Shown here piece after piece: positions 1-8,955 of a DNA stretch of 64,000 bases. The translations under genes were made by a program, and so were the position numbers. Below the pieces are notes generated by a model. It was not told the DNA's origin. It made no database searches and worked only from the letters and a program-made list of their open reading frames with translations. The stretch comes from Flavobacterium cerinum (GTDB lineage: Bacteria; Bacteroidota; Bacteroidia; Flavobacteriales; Flavobacteriaceae), in contig NZ_SBII01000009.1 in the NCBI RefSeq assembly GCF_004028155.1, forward strand, positions 181,026-245,025, read 5' to 3'. Numbering within the stretch: the stretch's first letter is position 1; the number at the start of each line of letters is the position of its first letter.

Positions 1-1251
1 ATTAGCAGAGAATAACAAACTCATCTCGTCTTTACCATTATTGTGGTAATTATCTGTTGCTTTTACTTCAAAATTAAATCGTGCATTTGGCATCCCCAGC
101 TGTGCCAAAATAACTGTAATTTTATCGGTAAGCACAGGTATGGCTTTTTGTCTTTTATCAAATAGTAATACTGCAGTTTTATCAATAGCCGTTTTTACAG
201 TTTCAATCTCGACAGTTAGTTTTTCTATAGAGGCTTCCAGTTCGTCAGCCATTACTACTTTGTTATCTAATGCTTCCTGAATAACCAGCAGCTCTTCTAC
301 AGTAGCTGCCTGATGTTTTTTCTGAAGACTGTATATAAGCTGTAATTTATGGTTTATCAGTTCTAACTGTTCCGGATCGTTTATAAGTTTTTCGAAGTCG
401 TGAGACAGTTCATCAGTAATATCATCAAACTCTATAAGCAGACTTGAAATACGTTCGAAAAAACCGGCATATTCAGAAGATATACCACTTACCTTTTGCA
501 GCGCTGCTTTTATTTCCTTAAGGTTTTGCACAGCACCTATCTGTTCATCATTAGCTATGGACAATGCCCTGCCTAATGATTCTTTTATAAACTCTACATT
601 ACTAAGCTTTTCAAGTTCGCTTTCAAGTTCCTGCTGTTCACCCGCTTTTAAATTTGCAGATAATAATTCCTGTAATAGAAATGAATTATAGTCCTGCTCT
701 TTTGTAAGTGCTTCTTTTTGTTCCTGAAGTTTTTTTAACTGTAACTGAATTGCTTTGTATCCTGTCAACTGCTTTTTATAAACAGCAACAGTATCGCTAT
801 TTCCTGCAACGGCATCCAGTATCTGCATTTGATACTGCTCATCAGATAGTTCACGGGTTTGCTGCTGCGAATGGATATCTATAAGGTAAGTTCCTAATTC
901 CTGAAGTTCCTGAAGATTTACCGGACTATCATTTACAAAAGCACGTGATTTTCCAGAAGGAAGAATTTCCCTTCTGATAATCGTTACATCCTCATAATCG
1001 AGGTCGTTTTGTGAAAAGAATTCCTGCAGGTTGTAATCGGCTATTTTAAAATAGGCCTCAACAACGCATTTTTGTTCTTTATCCTTTAGCGAAGTAAGAT
1101 CGGCACGGTTTCCCAGTATCAATCCTAGTGCTCCTAAAAGAATCGATTTTCCTGCACCGGTTTCGCCCGTTATAATGGACAACCTGTTAGAAAAATCAAT
1201 ATGCAGGTGCTCTATCAGAGCAAAGTTTTTTATATGTAATGTTTGCAGCAT
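1..1251 (-). CDS. recN: DNA repair protein RecN (3' end cut by window)
   Basis: SMC-like ATPase acting in RecA-dependent double-strand-break repair in the cytoplasm. I translated the open frame from the ATG at 1251 down to base 1: 417 codons are present and the C-terminal part lies outside the window (the family is about 550 aa). The N-terminus MLQTLHIKNFALIEHL is typical of RecN, and a Walker A motif GETGAGKS sits at residues 29-36. The middle is rich in Glu, Lys, Leu and Gln with heptad character, as expected for the coiled-coil arms. The Walker B and signature motifs would be in the missing part. A terminator for the upstream gene lies between them, so recN probably has its own promoter. 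Confidence 0.93.
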   Translation of the reverse strand, partial: MLQTLHIKNFALIEHLHIDFSNRLSIITGETGAGKSILLGALGLILGNRADLTSLKDKEQKCVVEAYFKIADYNLQEFFSQNDLDYEDVTIIRREILPSGKSRAFVNDSPVNLQELQELGTYLIDIHSQQQTRELSDEQYQMQILDAVAGNSDTVAVYKKQLTGYKAIQLQLKKLQEQKEALTKEQDYNSFLLQELLSANLKAGEQQELESELEKLSNVEFIKESLGRALSIANDEQIGAVQNLKEIKAALQKVSGISSEYAGFFERISSLLIEFDDITDELSHDFEKLINDPEQLELINHKLQLIYSLQKKHQAATVEELLVIQEALDNKVVMADELEASIEKLTVEIETVKTAIDKTAVLLFDKRQKAIPVLTDKITVILAQLGMPNARFNFEVKATDNYHNNGKDEMSLLFSAN

Positions 1252-1279
1252 ATCAAATTGTGCATGTATAATAGCATAA

Positions 1280-1287
1280 CAAATATA
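1280..1287 (-). promoter_or_regulatory. candidate -7 element upstream of recN
   Basis: On the minus strand the sequence reads TATATTTG, matching the Bacteroidota -7 consensus TAnnTTTG, about 30 bases before the recN start. No TTG is found at the usual distance upstream, so this is a half-match only. Confidence 0.4.
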
Positions 1288-1354
1288 CTATTTAACCGCT
1301 AATTAAAAGAAGAAAAATGCTATACAATAGACTAAAATCAAATATATTATAAAA

Positions 1355-1388
1355 TTAAAAACCTGCAGTTCTTTAAAGAAACTGCAGG
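1355..1388 (-). terminator. Rho-independent terminator after the PorD-like gene
   Basis: On the minus strand a CCTGCAGTT / AACTGCAGG stem closes a short loop and is followed by a run of T. It lies just past the stop codon at 1412 and separates that gene from recN. Confidence 0.8.
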
Positions 1389-1411
1389 CATTATTATACT
1401 ATAGTTGTAAG

Positions 1412-2299
1412 TTACTTTATGTTATTCCACTTAGAAGAATTTAATGGAGAAACCCTATTTAGCAGTTCAATTAAATCTGCATTAGCCATCATTGGCCCTC
1501 CAGAAAACATAGCTACTATTTCATCAGTTTTTGCATCAAAAAACATTCTGGTTAAAAGAGCATTTGGACGCACATTCTGTACCTTAGCCAATGTTTTCAA
1601 TGCTACAACTGCTTTTTCTTTACCTTCCTTTTGGTTGTCTGACATTTTATCAAGAGCACCATAATGATACTCAAACAGTGATTCTCTAAACGGAGCATAT
1701 GTATTAGACATAAGATCAGTAATTAAAAAATACCTGTTGTTATTTCCCCCATCCTGCTGGCTCCATCCTTTAGCTCCTCCTCCTGATGCAAGGCTAACCA
1801 AACTCTGGGCTGCCTGATAATAAGTCGTTCCTCCATTCTTTTGAAAAGAATCAGCATCTAAACCTATAATTACATTAGCATAAAAAGCAATTACTGCAAT
1901 TAAATTAGAGTCGTAGCTGTTAGGATTGTAATATAAATTTTCTCCCTCAGTATATCTAAAATTAAAATCCTTATCATTAAAGTTAAGAACAGGTGATGAA
2001 TAACTTGAATTAAAAATCGGTCTTGACGACTGTACCTGCAGCGTTGCCGTAAACGCATTAGAAGAATATGCAGATATGTTTATAAACATAGAACAATCTA
2101 TACGTTCATTCCTTTCAAAATCCCTGGAAGTCCATTTTGTATTATTCACAAAGTCATTAAGCGATCTTTCGAGCGTTTTAAATATTTGCGGATTAGCATC
2201 TGTAATACGTTCAAAACTTATCTTCACAGTACAATTAAGTTCCTGCCCTTTAGCTGAAAAGGAGAAAACTAATAGTAGCAAACCTAGCCATTTATGCAT
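1412..2299 (-). CDS. DUF4835 family protein, PorD-like (T9SS-associated)
   Basis: Secreted protein of 295 aa with a Sec signal peptide (MHKWLGLLLLVFSFSAKG, then QELNC). The length, the mature sequence and the position between coaBC and recN fit the DUF4835 family, which is conserved in Bacteroidota and is called PorD, a type IX secretion accessory protein, in some annotations. No enzymatic motif is visible. The start overlaps the end of coaBC by 8 bases, so translation is probably coupled and the gene belongs to the bamD-rpoZ-coaBC operon. The family assignment is from memory of sequence and synteny; the role in T9SS is inferred from the family name only. Confidence 0.7.
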   Translation of the reverse strand: MHKWLGLLLLVFSFSAKGQELNCTVKISFERITDANPQIFKTLERSLNDFVNNTKWTSRDFERNERIDCSMFINISAYSSNAFTATLQVQSSRPIFNSSYSSPVLNFNDKDFNFRYTEGENLYYNPNSYDSNLIAVIAFYANVIIGLDADSFQKNGGTTYYQAAQSLVSLASGGGAKGWSQQDGGNNNRYFLITDLMSNTYAPFRESLFEYHYGALDKMSDNQKEGKEKAVVALKTLAKVQNVRPNALLTRMFFDAKTDEIVAMFSGGPMMANADLIELLNRVSPLNSSKWNNIK

Positions 2300-3503
2300 T
2301 GTAATGGGATTTTATTTTATTTATAATATCTTTTGCAACTTCTTCTTTTGTTTTAAGCTCTAACGGTTCCAGATTAAAGTCCTTATCAATAAAAGTTACT
2401 TTATTTGTAGGCTTACCAAAACCGGCACCTTCATCATTCAATGAATTTAAAACAATCAAATCTAAGTTTTTTTTCTGTATTTTCAGCTTAGCATTCTCAA
2501 TTTCATTTTCAGTCTCCAACGCAAATCCAATAAGGAATTGCTGTTTTTTAATCTGACCCAGTGAAAACAATATATCTTTAGTCTTTTCCAATTCTAATGA
2601 AAAAGTACTGTCATTCTTCTTTATTTTTTGAGATGCAACAATTTTAGGCCTGTAATCTGCTACTGCAGCTGCAGCAATTGCAGCATCTACACCATCAAAA
2701 TACTCATGACATGCATTATACATCTCTTCAGATGACGTTACATTCACCACTTTAACAGACGGATGGCCCAGCTTTAAGTGTGTTGGTCCAGCGACCAGTA
2801 TTACCTCAGCTCCTTCGTTAGCAGCAGCAAGAGCAATATCAAAACCCATTTTTCCTGAAGAATGATTTCCTATAAAACGCACCGGGTCTATCGGTTCGTA
2901 TGTAGGACCAGCCGTAACCAGTATTTTTTTCCCGCGAAGTGGTAATTTACTTTCCAAATCAGCTTCTAAAAAAGCAATAATATTTTCAGGCTCCGCCATT
3001 CTTCCTTCTCCTGAAAGACCGCTGGCAAGCTCACCGCTTTCAGCCGGAATCATTATATTACCATAAGACGCCAAAGCTTTAAAACTGGCTAATGTAGAAG
3101 GATGCTTATACATATCAAGATCCATTGCCGGAGCAAAATACACAGGACATTTAGCGGAAAGATAGGTTGCCAGAAGTAAATTATCTGAATTGCCCGATAC
3201 CATTTTAGAAAGTGTATTGGCTGTAGCGGGTGCAATTAAAAAAAGGTCTGCCCATAAGGCAAGGTCCACGTGGTTGTTCCATACTGCATTTTCATCTTCT
3301 TCATTATAAAAAGAAGAATGCACAGGATTTTTAGAAAGTGTGGATAAAGTGAGGGGGGTAACAAAGTCTTTAGAAGCAGGCGTCATTATCACTTGGACAT
3401 GAGCGCCTGCTTTAATAAAAAGCCTTACGAGTGAGGCTGTTTTATATGCGGCTATCCCCCCGGATATGCCGAGTAAAATTTTCTTACCGCTTAAAACAGT
3501 CAT
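2292..3503 (-). CDS. coaBC: bifunctional phosphopantothenoylcysteine decarboxylase / phosphopantothenate-cysteine ligase
   Basis: Two consecutive steps of coenzyme A synthesis: CoaB joins 4'-phosphopantothenate and cysteine, and CoaC decarboxylates the product. The 403-aa length is normal for the fused enzyme. The N-terminal flavoprotein half (about 1-180) starts with GKKILLGISGGIAAYKTA and carries APATANTLSKM and PAMDLDMYKHP. The latter has Asp in the usual PAMN position, a variant I believe is common in this phylum. The C-terminal half begins near residue 190 with GPTYEPIDPVRFIGN and SSGKMG, the CoaB signature. It lies 9 bases downstream of rpoZ, in one operon with bamD, as is common in Flavobacteriaceae. 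Confidence 0.95.
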   Translation of the reverse strand: MTVLSGKKILLGISGGIAAYKTASLVRLFIKAGAHVQVIMTPASKDFVTPLTLSTLSKNPVHSSFYNEEDENAVWNNHVDLALWADLFLIAPATANTLSKMVSGNSDNLLLATYLSAKCPVYFAPAMDLDMYKHPSTLASFKALASYGNIMIPAESGELASGLSGEGRMAEPENIIAFLEADLESKLPLRGKKILVTAGPTYEPIDPVRFIGNHSSGKMGFDIALAAANEGAEVILVAGPTHLKLGHPSVKVVNVTSSEEMYNACHEYFDGVDAAIAAAAVADYRPKIVASQKIKKNDSTFSLELEKTKDILFSLGQIKKQQFLIGFALETENEIENAKLKIQKKNLDLIVLNSLNDEGAGFGKPTNKVTFIDKDFNLEPLELKTKEEVAKDIINKIKSHYNA

Positions 3504-3512
3504 CTCTTTTAT

Positions 3513-3830
3513 TTATTTAGATTCTCTCTTGTACGAAATTTTTTCGTCAAGCCATTCCTGAACTGCCAAAGCATGCGGCTTTGGAAGTTTTTCATAAAAT
3601 TTAGAAACCTCTATTTGTTCTTTGTTCTCAAAAATTTCCTCAAGGCTATCGTTGTAAGTAGCAAACTCCTCAAGCTTCTCGATCAATTCCTTTTTAATTT
3701 CGGTATTGATTTGGTTTGCTCTTTTTGCGATAATGGTAATTGCTTCGTAAACGTTACCTGTCGGCTCTTCTATCGTACTCTTGTTGTAGGTAATCGTGTT
3801 AACGGGAGCAGTTGTTTTCTTTAAATCCAT
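3513..3830 (-). CDS. rpoZ: DNA-directed RNA polymerase omega subunit
   Basis: Small RNA polymerase assembly subunit, 105 aa, of the Bacteroidota type (Rpb6/omega fold). The core EAITIIAKRANQIN at residues 29-42 corresponds to the conserved helix of omega that clamps the beta' C-terminus. The charged tail KLPKPHALAVQEWLDEKI is typical of the flavobacterial version. It sits 7 bases after bamD and 9 before coaBC, and the bamD-rpoZ-coaBC order supports the call. Confidence 0.9.
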   Translation of the reverse strand: MDLKKTTAPVNTITYNKSTIEEPTGNVYEAITIIAKRANQINTEIKKELIEKLEEFATYNDSLEEIFENKEQIEVSKFYEKLPKPHALAVQEWLDEKISYKRESK

Positions 3831-3837
3831 GACTCGT

Positions 3838-4644
3838 TTATTTAGAAATTTTTTGTAGTTCAGTGTCTATATTTGCAAGCATTTTATCTGCCTGCTCTTT
3901 GTATTTACTATCAGCTTTAAATTTAATCAGTGCATTATAATTTGCTTTTGCCGTTTGTAAACGGTCAAACATTTTTGATTCAACACTGTTTATTGCCAAT
4001 TTATATGAAGCATCTAATTTATAGTATAATGCGTCTTCTTTGTATATTGTACCCGGAAAATCTAAAATAAAATTATCAAGCGCCTTTATTGCAGCAGTAT
4101 GATCATTATTATATTCAGATATATCATTGTACTGCTTTGCAATACTATATGCCTTTTTTTCCAGTTTCTCCCTAAGTTCTTTTACCAGCGTATTTGCCTC
4201 CGGCATGTACTGAGAATTAGGGTAATTATCGATAAACAGCTGTAATTTATCCAGTGCTTTGTATGTATCTACCTGATCAAGCGAATAACTTGGAGATAAC
4301 ATATAGTAACTTTTAGCACTTAAAAAAGCAGCCTCTTCTACTTTTGTGCTTGTTGGATAATTTGCTGTAAAGCTATCAAACTGATAACCTGCCGTATAGT
4401 ACTGCTCTGTTTTATAATAAGACTGAGAATACATGTAAAACAATTTTTCTGCCTGTGGTTTACCTCGGTATGATGGTGCAATTTGTTCAAAAAGCCTAAT
4501 AGCCTTAGTATATTTGCCTTTGTCATACATTTTTTCGGCTACTGTATATTTTTTGGCAATGTCATCATTTTTAAGAGCTTGCTGGTATTCACTACACGAT
4601 GTAAGAGCTAATGCAAAAAAAAGTATATATAAGTATCTTCTCAT
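3838..4644 (-). CDS. bamD: outer-membrane assembly lipoprotein BamD
   Basis: Component of the BAM complex that inserts beta-barrels into the outer membrane. The 268-aa protein has a lipoprotein signal (MRRYLYILFFALALTSC, lipidated Cys17) followed by tetratricopeptide-like repeats such as AEKMYDKGKYTKAIRLFEQI and AFLSAKSYYM, matching the YfiO/BamD family. It is the first gene of the minus-strand operon bamD-rpoZ-coaBC-PorD-like, with a good promoter directly upstream at 4690-4718. Confidence 0.93.
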   Translation of the reverse strand: MRRYLYILFFALALTSCSEYQQALKNDDIAKKYTVAEKMYDKGKYTKAIRLFEQIAPSYRGKPQAEKLFYMYSQSYYKTEQYYTAGYQFDSFTANYPTSTKVEEAAFLSAKSYYMLSPSYSLDQVDTYKALDKLQLFIDNYPNSQYMPEANTLVKELREKLEKKAYSIAKQYNDISEYNNDHTAAIKALDNFILDFPGTIYKEDALYYKLDASYKLAINSVESKMFDRLQTAKANYNALIKFKADSKYKEQADKMLANIDTELQKISK

Positions 4645-4689
4645 ATTTGTTGGTTATGCTGTACGTCAGCGGCTATTTTAAAGCAACTG

Positions 4690-4718
4690 CAAAATTAGTT
4701 AATAATTAGAGAATACAA
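4690..4718 (-). promoter_or_regulatory. promoter of the bamD operon
   Basis: On the minus strand TTG (4718-4716) is followed after 18 bases by TAATTTTG (4697-4690), matching the Bacteroidota sigma-factor consensus TTG-N17-23-TAnnTTTG. It is about 45 bases upstream of the bamD start. Confidence 0.75.
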
Positions 4719-4744
4719 AATCTTTTTTTACAGCTTGTTTGCTA

Positions 4745-4772
4745 TAAAAAAAAGATGCCTTTAGCAGGCACC
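4745..4772 (-). terminator. terminator after the ferritin gene
   Basis: On the minus strand GGTGCCT-GCTAA-AGGCATC forms a hairpin with one G-T pair and is followed by eight T. It ends the DUF6913-dapA-ferritin unit just before the bamD promoter. Confidence 0.8.
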
Positions 4773-4797
4773 TTCTTAAAACTTAATTCTATCTTTT

Positions 4798-5310
4798 TTA
4801 TTGCACTGTATTATGTGCATTTGCTGTAAAATTCTTCATGTCATTATCAAACATGTATAGCCCGCCCTTATCGTCACCAATAAGGTCGATCTTATCTAAA
4901 ATTACTTTAGCTGTAGCTTCTTCTTCAATTTGCTCAGACACATACCATTGTAAAAAGTTATGGGTCGCATAATCTTTTCCTGTAAGTGCTATATCTACTA
5001 ATTCATTGATTGCTTCAGAAACTCTTACCTCATGTTCATATAACTGACGGAAAAGCGTTCTGAATGAGCTATAGTCAAGCCTTGGCTCTTCTAATGCTGA
5101 TACAACAGCCTGGCCGCCACGCTGATTTATATATTTTAAAAGTTTAAGCATGTGTTGTCTTTCTTCGTCTGACTGCTTAAACATAAAAGTTGAAATACCT
5201 TCAAAGCCTTTAATTTCGGCCCATGAAGCCATTGCAAGGTATATTTGAGAAGACTCTGCCTCCATTTTTATCTGCGCATTGAGCGCTGCCTGCATTTTTT
5301 CCGATAGCAT
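4798..5310 (-). CDS. ftnA: ferritin (iron storage)
   Basis: Cytosolic iron-storage cage protein that oxidises Fe(II) at a ferroxidase centre and stores it as mineral. The 170-aa length matches bacterial non-haem ferritins. Visible ferroxidase-type residues include the Glu and Tyr of EAESSQIYLAMASW (helix A), the EERQH motif (Glu and His, helix B), and a later QIEEE helix. No haem-binding Met as in bacterioferritin is evident. It follows dapA by 30 bases on the same strand and probably shares its transcript, although the two functions are unrelated. Confidence 0.92.
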   Translation of the reverse strand: MLSEKMQAALNAQIKMEAESSQIYLAMASWAEIKGFEGISTFMFKQSDEERQHMLKLLKYINQRGGQAVVSALEEPRLDYSSFRTLFRQLYEHEVRVSEAINELVDIALTGKDYATHNFLQWYVSEQIEEEATAKVILDKIDLIGDDKGGLYMFDNDMKNFTANAHNTVQ

Positions 5311-5340
5311 GGTGTGTCGTTTTAATGTTACCTATACAAA

Positions 5341-6219
5341 TTAACGGATTTTTTTGACAAAATCACCCAGACGGCCTGCTAAATCTTCGTTAACAGTAAC
5401 CAATGGAAGCCTTACAGCATCTTCGCATAAGCCTAAATGTTTGAATACCGATTTGATACCTGCCGGATTACCCTGCTCAAATATCATATCTATAGAATCT
5501 GCTAATAAATAATGTAATTTATAAGCTTCGTCTACTTTCTTTTCAAGTCCTAAACGCACCATTGTAGAGAATTCTTTAGGAAATCCTTCTCCAATTACAG
5601 AGATTACTCCCGCTCCTCCGGCAAGAACCATTGGAAGTGTAACCATATCATCTCCTGATATTACAAGGAAACCTTCCGGTTTATTCTGGATCAATTTCAT
5701 TGCCTGAACAATATCCCCGGCTGCTTCTTTGATCGCGACTACATTTTTAAAGTCATTTGCCAAACGAATAACTGTAGCCGGCAGCATATTGCTTGCTGTA
5801 CGACCCGGTACATTATAAAGTATAACAGGAATTGGAGATGCCTCTGCAACTGCTTTAAAATGCTGGTAAATACCTTCCTGTGTTGGTTTATTATAATAAG
5901 GTGATACTGATAGTATCGCTACAAACGCCGATAAGTCACGGGTTTTAAGTTCTTCTACCACTTCAAGGGTATTATTACCTCCAACACCTAAAACGACAGG
6001 TAACTTACCTGCATTAGCTTTTAGCACCGTCTTTATAACAAGTTCCTTTTCGTCCTTATTCAGCGTAGCGTTTTCGGCTGTAGTACCTAATACTACCAGG
6101 TAATTTATACCCCCGTCTATCTGATAATTCACAATTCTTTCTAACGCTTCTACGTCTACTGAAAGGTCTTTTTTAAAGGGTGTAATGAGCGCAACGCCCG
6201 TACCTATTAATGACTGCAT
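5341..6219 (-). CDS. dapA: 4-hydroxy-tetrahydrodipicolinate synthase
   Basis: Condenses pyruvate and aspartate semialdehyde in the first committed step to diaminopimelate and lysine. The protein is 292 aa, the usual length. The TIM-barrel signatures are present: GTTAENATL (substrate-binding Thr pair), ILYNVPGRT (catalytic Tyr) and [10 protein letters not shown] (Schiff-base Lys), then [11 protein letters not shown]. It lies 2 bases after the DUF6913-like gene and upstream of ferritin in one operon. Confidence 0.95.
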   Translation of the reverse strand: MQSLIGTGVALITPFKKDLSVDVEALERIVNYQIDGGINYLVVLGTTAENATLNKDEKELVIKTVLKANAGKLPVVLGVGGNNTLEVVEELKTRDLSAFVAILSVSPYYNKPTQEGIYQHFKAVAEASPIPVILYNVPGRTASNMLPATVIRLANDFKNVVAIKEAAGDIVQAMKLIQNKPEGFLVISGDDMVTLPMVLAGGAGVISVIGEGFPKEFSTMVRLGLEKKVDEAYKLHYLLADSIDMIFEQGNPAGIKSVFKHLGLCEDAVRLPLVTVNEDLAGRLGDFVKKIR

Positions 6220-6221
6220 GC

Positions 6222-6740
6222 TTATATTTTGTTTAAAATTTTCAAATATTTAATAAGTTCCGATACAAATTCGGGATATTTTTCAGCCTGGCTGCTTATC
6301 ATAAAATTATTAAAGCGGTTATCGATACTCGAAAAACCTACCTTAAATTTTGCTTTAGACTTTAACGTAGCCAGCAAAAGCGGAGCCTTCTCCACATCAT
6401 AATAGCTTATAAGCATATCAAAGGGTTTATTGACAAAAGCTGCAGCAGCTTCTTTATCAAAAGTTCCTAATACTGATATGTCTTTTCGGGTGTAAAAGTT
6501 ATAATCTAAGACTTCCTTAGGTTTTACCTTCTCCTTAAAACTTAACGTTTCTATATTGTTAGCGGCAATGCCATTTGCTGCCAATTCTTTCATAAGACCA
6601 TATTTTTCAAGAAAGTAGCTCTCGTCCAGCAGTATACCTACGGTAATTACAGGGTCTGGAGAAGATATCGGTTTATATCCCGATAAACTTTTCTTAATAA
6701 TCTTTTTAAGGCCAAAATCTTTAATAAACTTTAAAAACAT
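6222..6740 (-). CDS. DUF6913-like protein, conserved beside dapA
   Basis: Protein of 172 aa with no recognised catalytic motif. A longer frame is open upstream, but I chose the ATG at 6740 ([20 protein letters not shown]) because the good promoter at 6762-6791 lies inside the longer version. The sequence resembles the DUF6913 family of Flavobacteriaceae, seen next to dapA; this is recollection and not a search. It has a basic N-terminus and alternating strands and helices ([38 protein letters not shown]), suggesting a small alpha/beta fold. Function unknown. Confidence 0.75.
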   Translation of the reverse strand: MFLKFIKDFGLKKIIKKSLSGYKPISSPDPVITVGILLDESYFLEKYGLMKELAANGIAANNIETLSFKEKVKPKEVLDYNFYTRKDISVLGTFDKEAAAAFVNKPFDMLISYYDVEKAPLLLATLKSKAKFKVGFSSIDNRFNNFMISSQAEKYPEFVSELIKYLKILNKI

Positions 6741-6761
6741 AGTACTTTTACTTGTCGAATA

Positions 6762-6791
6762 CAAAAATAATTCAAATAAAGGTCTTCGCAA
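6762..6791 (-). promoter_or_regulatory. promoter of the DUF6913-dapA-ferritin unit
   Basis: On the minus strand TTG (6791-6789) is followed after exactly 19 bases by TATTTTTG (6769-6762), a full match to the Bacteroidota consensus, 22 bases before the ATG at 6740. It overlaps the start codon of the divergent nucleotidase gene. Confidence 0.75.
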
Positions 6792-7570
6792 TGATAAACT
6801 TAAAAAAGTATACCACATACGTGCAAAGGTTTGTTTTATTTTTAACAATAACAAGCCTTATCTCCTGTAGCAGCACGGGGTTGCGAAATACAAAGATCGA
6901 AGCAAAAAAAAATGCTATAACCGGCGATCTTACTGAAGAACAAAAAATTGAGGATTTTATTGCCCCTTACCGCACTCATATTAATAAAGATCTTGACAAC
7001 ATACTTGCTTATGCTCCCGAAACTTTCGACAAAAGTAAAGGCAAATGGCAGACCAACATTGGTAACCTGCTTGCTGATGCTACTTTTGAAAGAGCTGATA
7101 AGATCTTTTACACAAGAGAAGGCAAGCATATAAACGTGTGCCTTCTTAATCATGGGGGCATTAGAGCTATCATTCCTAAGGGCAATGTTACCACTAAAAC
7201 AGCTTATGATATTATGCCTTTCGAAAACAGCACAGTAGTTATAGCCCTTAAAGGTGAACAGCTAAAAGAAATGGCAGATTATATCGCAATGGAACGAAAA
7301 CCACATCCCCTTTCAGGAATGCTGATCACACTTGATGCCAATGGACTGGTAAAGAACGTAACCGTACAGGGCAAACCTCTGGATCTTACCCAAACCTACT
7401 ACGTTGCCACAAGCGATTATCTATCCGGAGGCGGTGACAGGATGAATTTCTTCCTTAATAATACCGGAAGTTACAGCCTTGACTACAAACTTCGTAACCT
7501 CTTTATAGATTACTTTAAAGAGACCGATACATTACCTGTTTCAACAACACAACGCATTATTACCCAGTAG
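6791..7570 (+). CDS. lipoprotein with 5'-nucleotidase C-terminal (substrate-binding) domain
   Basis: Corresponds to the C-terminal half of UshA-type 5'-nucleotidases, the domain that holds the nucleotide base. It is 259 aa from the ATG at 6791, preferred because it gives a lipoprotein signal MINLKKYTTYVQRF...LISC with Cys26. Family motifs include GNLLADAT, LNHGGIRA, GNVTTKTAYDIMPFEN and YLSGGGDRM. The catalytic metallophosphatase half is the next gene, 3 bases downstream, so the enzyme is probably a two-subunit assembly. It is likely anchored in the envelope. Confidence 0.88.
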   Translation: MINLKKYTTYVQRFVLFLTITSLISCSSTGLRNTKIEAKKNAITGDLTEEQKIEDFIAPYRTHINKDLDNILAYAPETFDKSKGKWQTNIGNLLADATFERADKIFYTREGKHINVCLLNHGGIRAIIPKGNVTTKTAYDIMPFENSTVVIALKGEQLKEMADYIAMERKPHPLSGMLITLDANGLVKNVTVQGKPLDLTQTYYVATSDYLSGGGDRMNFFLNNTGSYSLDYKLRNLFIDYFKETDTLPVSTTQRIITQ

Positions 7571-7573
7571 ATC

Positions 7574-8482
7574 ATGAAAAGAAGGGATTTTATACAAAAA
7601 ACAGCAGCCGGCTCGGCATTAGTTTTGGGAGGATTATCACTGAGTAGTTTTGCCGAACCTCCAGCAAAGAAAATCACGATACTGCATACTAACGATGTAC
7701 ACAGCCACATTGACCCTTTTCCTGTTTCAGATCCCAAGTACCCAAATATGGGAGGGGCTGCCCGGAGAGCTACCCTTATAGAATCCATCCGTCGTGAAAA
7801 TCCTAACGTGCTTTTACTTGATGCCGGTGATATATTTCAGGGAACTCCCTATTTTAATTATTATGGAGGCGAACTGGAATTCAAGCTGATGAGCATGATG
7901 AAATATGATCTTGCCACCCTTGGAAACCACGATTTCGACAATGGTTTACAAGGTTTCCTGGCACAACTGCCCCACGCTTCTTTTGAATTCGTAAATGCCA
8001 ATTATGACTTTAAGAATACCATTTTAGATGGCATGATCAAACCGTATAAAACATTTATTAAAGACGGAATCAAAATTGGAATATTTGGATTAGGCATTGA
8101 ATTAAAAGGACTTGTAGACCCTACTAACTATAAAGAAACAGTTTACAACGACCCTTTAAAAGTAGCTCAGGACATGGCAAAAACACTGCGCCATACCGAA
8201 AAATGTGATCTTGTAATTTGCCTTTCGCATTTAGGTTTCATGTACAACAACGAACCTACAAAGGTGAACGACCTTATGCTGGCACGCAACACAAAAGACA
8301 TCGATCTTATTATTGGAGGGCACACGCATACTTTTTTGAACAAACCGTATATCGAAAAAAATATAGATGGTAAAGAAGTTTTGGTAAATCAGGTGGGATG
8401 CTACGGACTCAATCTTGGCCAAATAGATTTCTATTTTGAACCGGGTAAAATGTCATCCAAAGGGAGGATAATTTCAGTTTAA
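7574..8482 (+). CDS. metallophosphatase, 5'-nucleotidase N-terminal half, Tat-exported
   Basis: Catalytic calcineurin-like half of a UshA-type 5'-nucleotidase, 302 aa. The N-terminus KRRDFIQKTAAGSALVLGG is a twin-arginine signal. Metal-binding motifs are complete: HTNDVHSH (38-45), DAGDIFQGTP, GNHDFDNG, CLSHLG and GGHTHTF. The substrate-binding C-terminal domain is absent and is supplied by the gene 3 bases upstream. The pair should hydrolyse extracytoplasmic nucleotides or related phosphate esters; the exact substrate cannot be told from the sequence. Confidence 0.9.
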   Translation: MKRRDFIQKTAAGSALVLGGLSLSSFAEPPAKKITILHTNDVHSHIDPFPVSDPKYPNMGGAARRATLIESIRRENPNVLLLDAGDIFQGTPYFNYYGGELEFKLMSMMKYDLATLGNHDFDNGLQGFLAQLPHASFEFVNANYDFKNTILDGMIKPYKTFIKDGIKIGIFGLGIELKGLVDPTNYKETVYNDPLKVAQDMAKTLRHTEKCDLVICLSHLGFMYNNEPTKVNDLMLARNTKDIDLIIGGHTHTFLNKPYIEKNIDGKEVLVNQVGCYGLNLGQIDFYFEPGKMSSKGRIISV

Positions 8483-8621
8483 AAAAGTTGTTTCAATTCT
8501 CCACTTTTTGTTCCTTACATCCACCTTTTGAGTGGACAATTATACATCCATAAACAACTGAAATTCAATCAATTTCAAAGACACTTTCCACTTTTGGCAC
8601 CTTTTTTAAAATTGGATCGAT

Positions 8622-8658
8622 TTTACTGCAAAAGCGATTGCAGTAAATTATCTTTTTT
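8622..8658 (+). terminator. candidate terminator after the nucleotidase pair
   Basis: A perfect 9-bp stem TTTACTGCA / TGCAGTAAA with an 8-base loop is followed a few bases later by a run of T. It lies 140 bases after the stop at 8482. Confidence 0.5.
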
Positions 8659-8695
8659 AATCCCGAAATTTGTAAAATAAAAATCGACCCGAATT

Positions 8696-8881
8696 TCATT
8701 TTAACTGGACAATGGGCGTAACTGTTACTTTACTTTCCATAACCGAATCTATTTTCATTACGGTTTCTTCGGGTACAATACAATCCACCACCGAAGTTAT
8801 TAATCCGGTTTGTTGTTCTGAATTTTCACAACCCAACAATCCAAATAAAAAGAATAATAAAAAATAGGAGTAAATTTTCAT
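8696..8881 (-). CDS. small putative lipoprotein
   Basis: Short reading frame of 61 aa with a clear lipoprotein signal: MKIYSYFLLFFLFGLLGC then ENSEQQTG, giving lipidated Cys18. The acidic +2 residue is compatible with onward export. The remaining 43 residues have no recognisable domain. It lies downstream of the tyrosinase gene on the same strand, but a terminator separates them. It could be a chance frame, but the well-formed signal argues for a real gene. Confidence 0.55.
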   Translation of the reverse strand: MKIYSYFLLFFLFGLLGCENSEQQTGLITSVVDCIVPEETVMKIDSVMESKVTVTPIVQLK

Positions 8882-8895
8882 CGGTTCTCAAGTAT

Positions 8896-8937
8896 AAAAA
8901 CACATCCCGTTTGTGTTATAGCACAAACAGGACATGT
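8896..8937 (-). terminator. terminator after the tyrosinase gene
   Basis: On the minus strand a long imperfect stem (core GTTTGTG-CTATAA-CACAAAC, extended by ACAT...TGT pairs) is followed by five T. It starts about 20 bases after the tyrosinase stop at 8956. Confidence 0.75.
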
Positions 8938-8955
8938 ATTGAATTAATAATTGGA

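Noticed and set aside
6741..6854. Longer N-terminus of the DUF6913-like protein (start at 6854)
   Set aside because: The extension would cover the good promoter at 6762-6791 and the start of the divergent nucleotidase gene.
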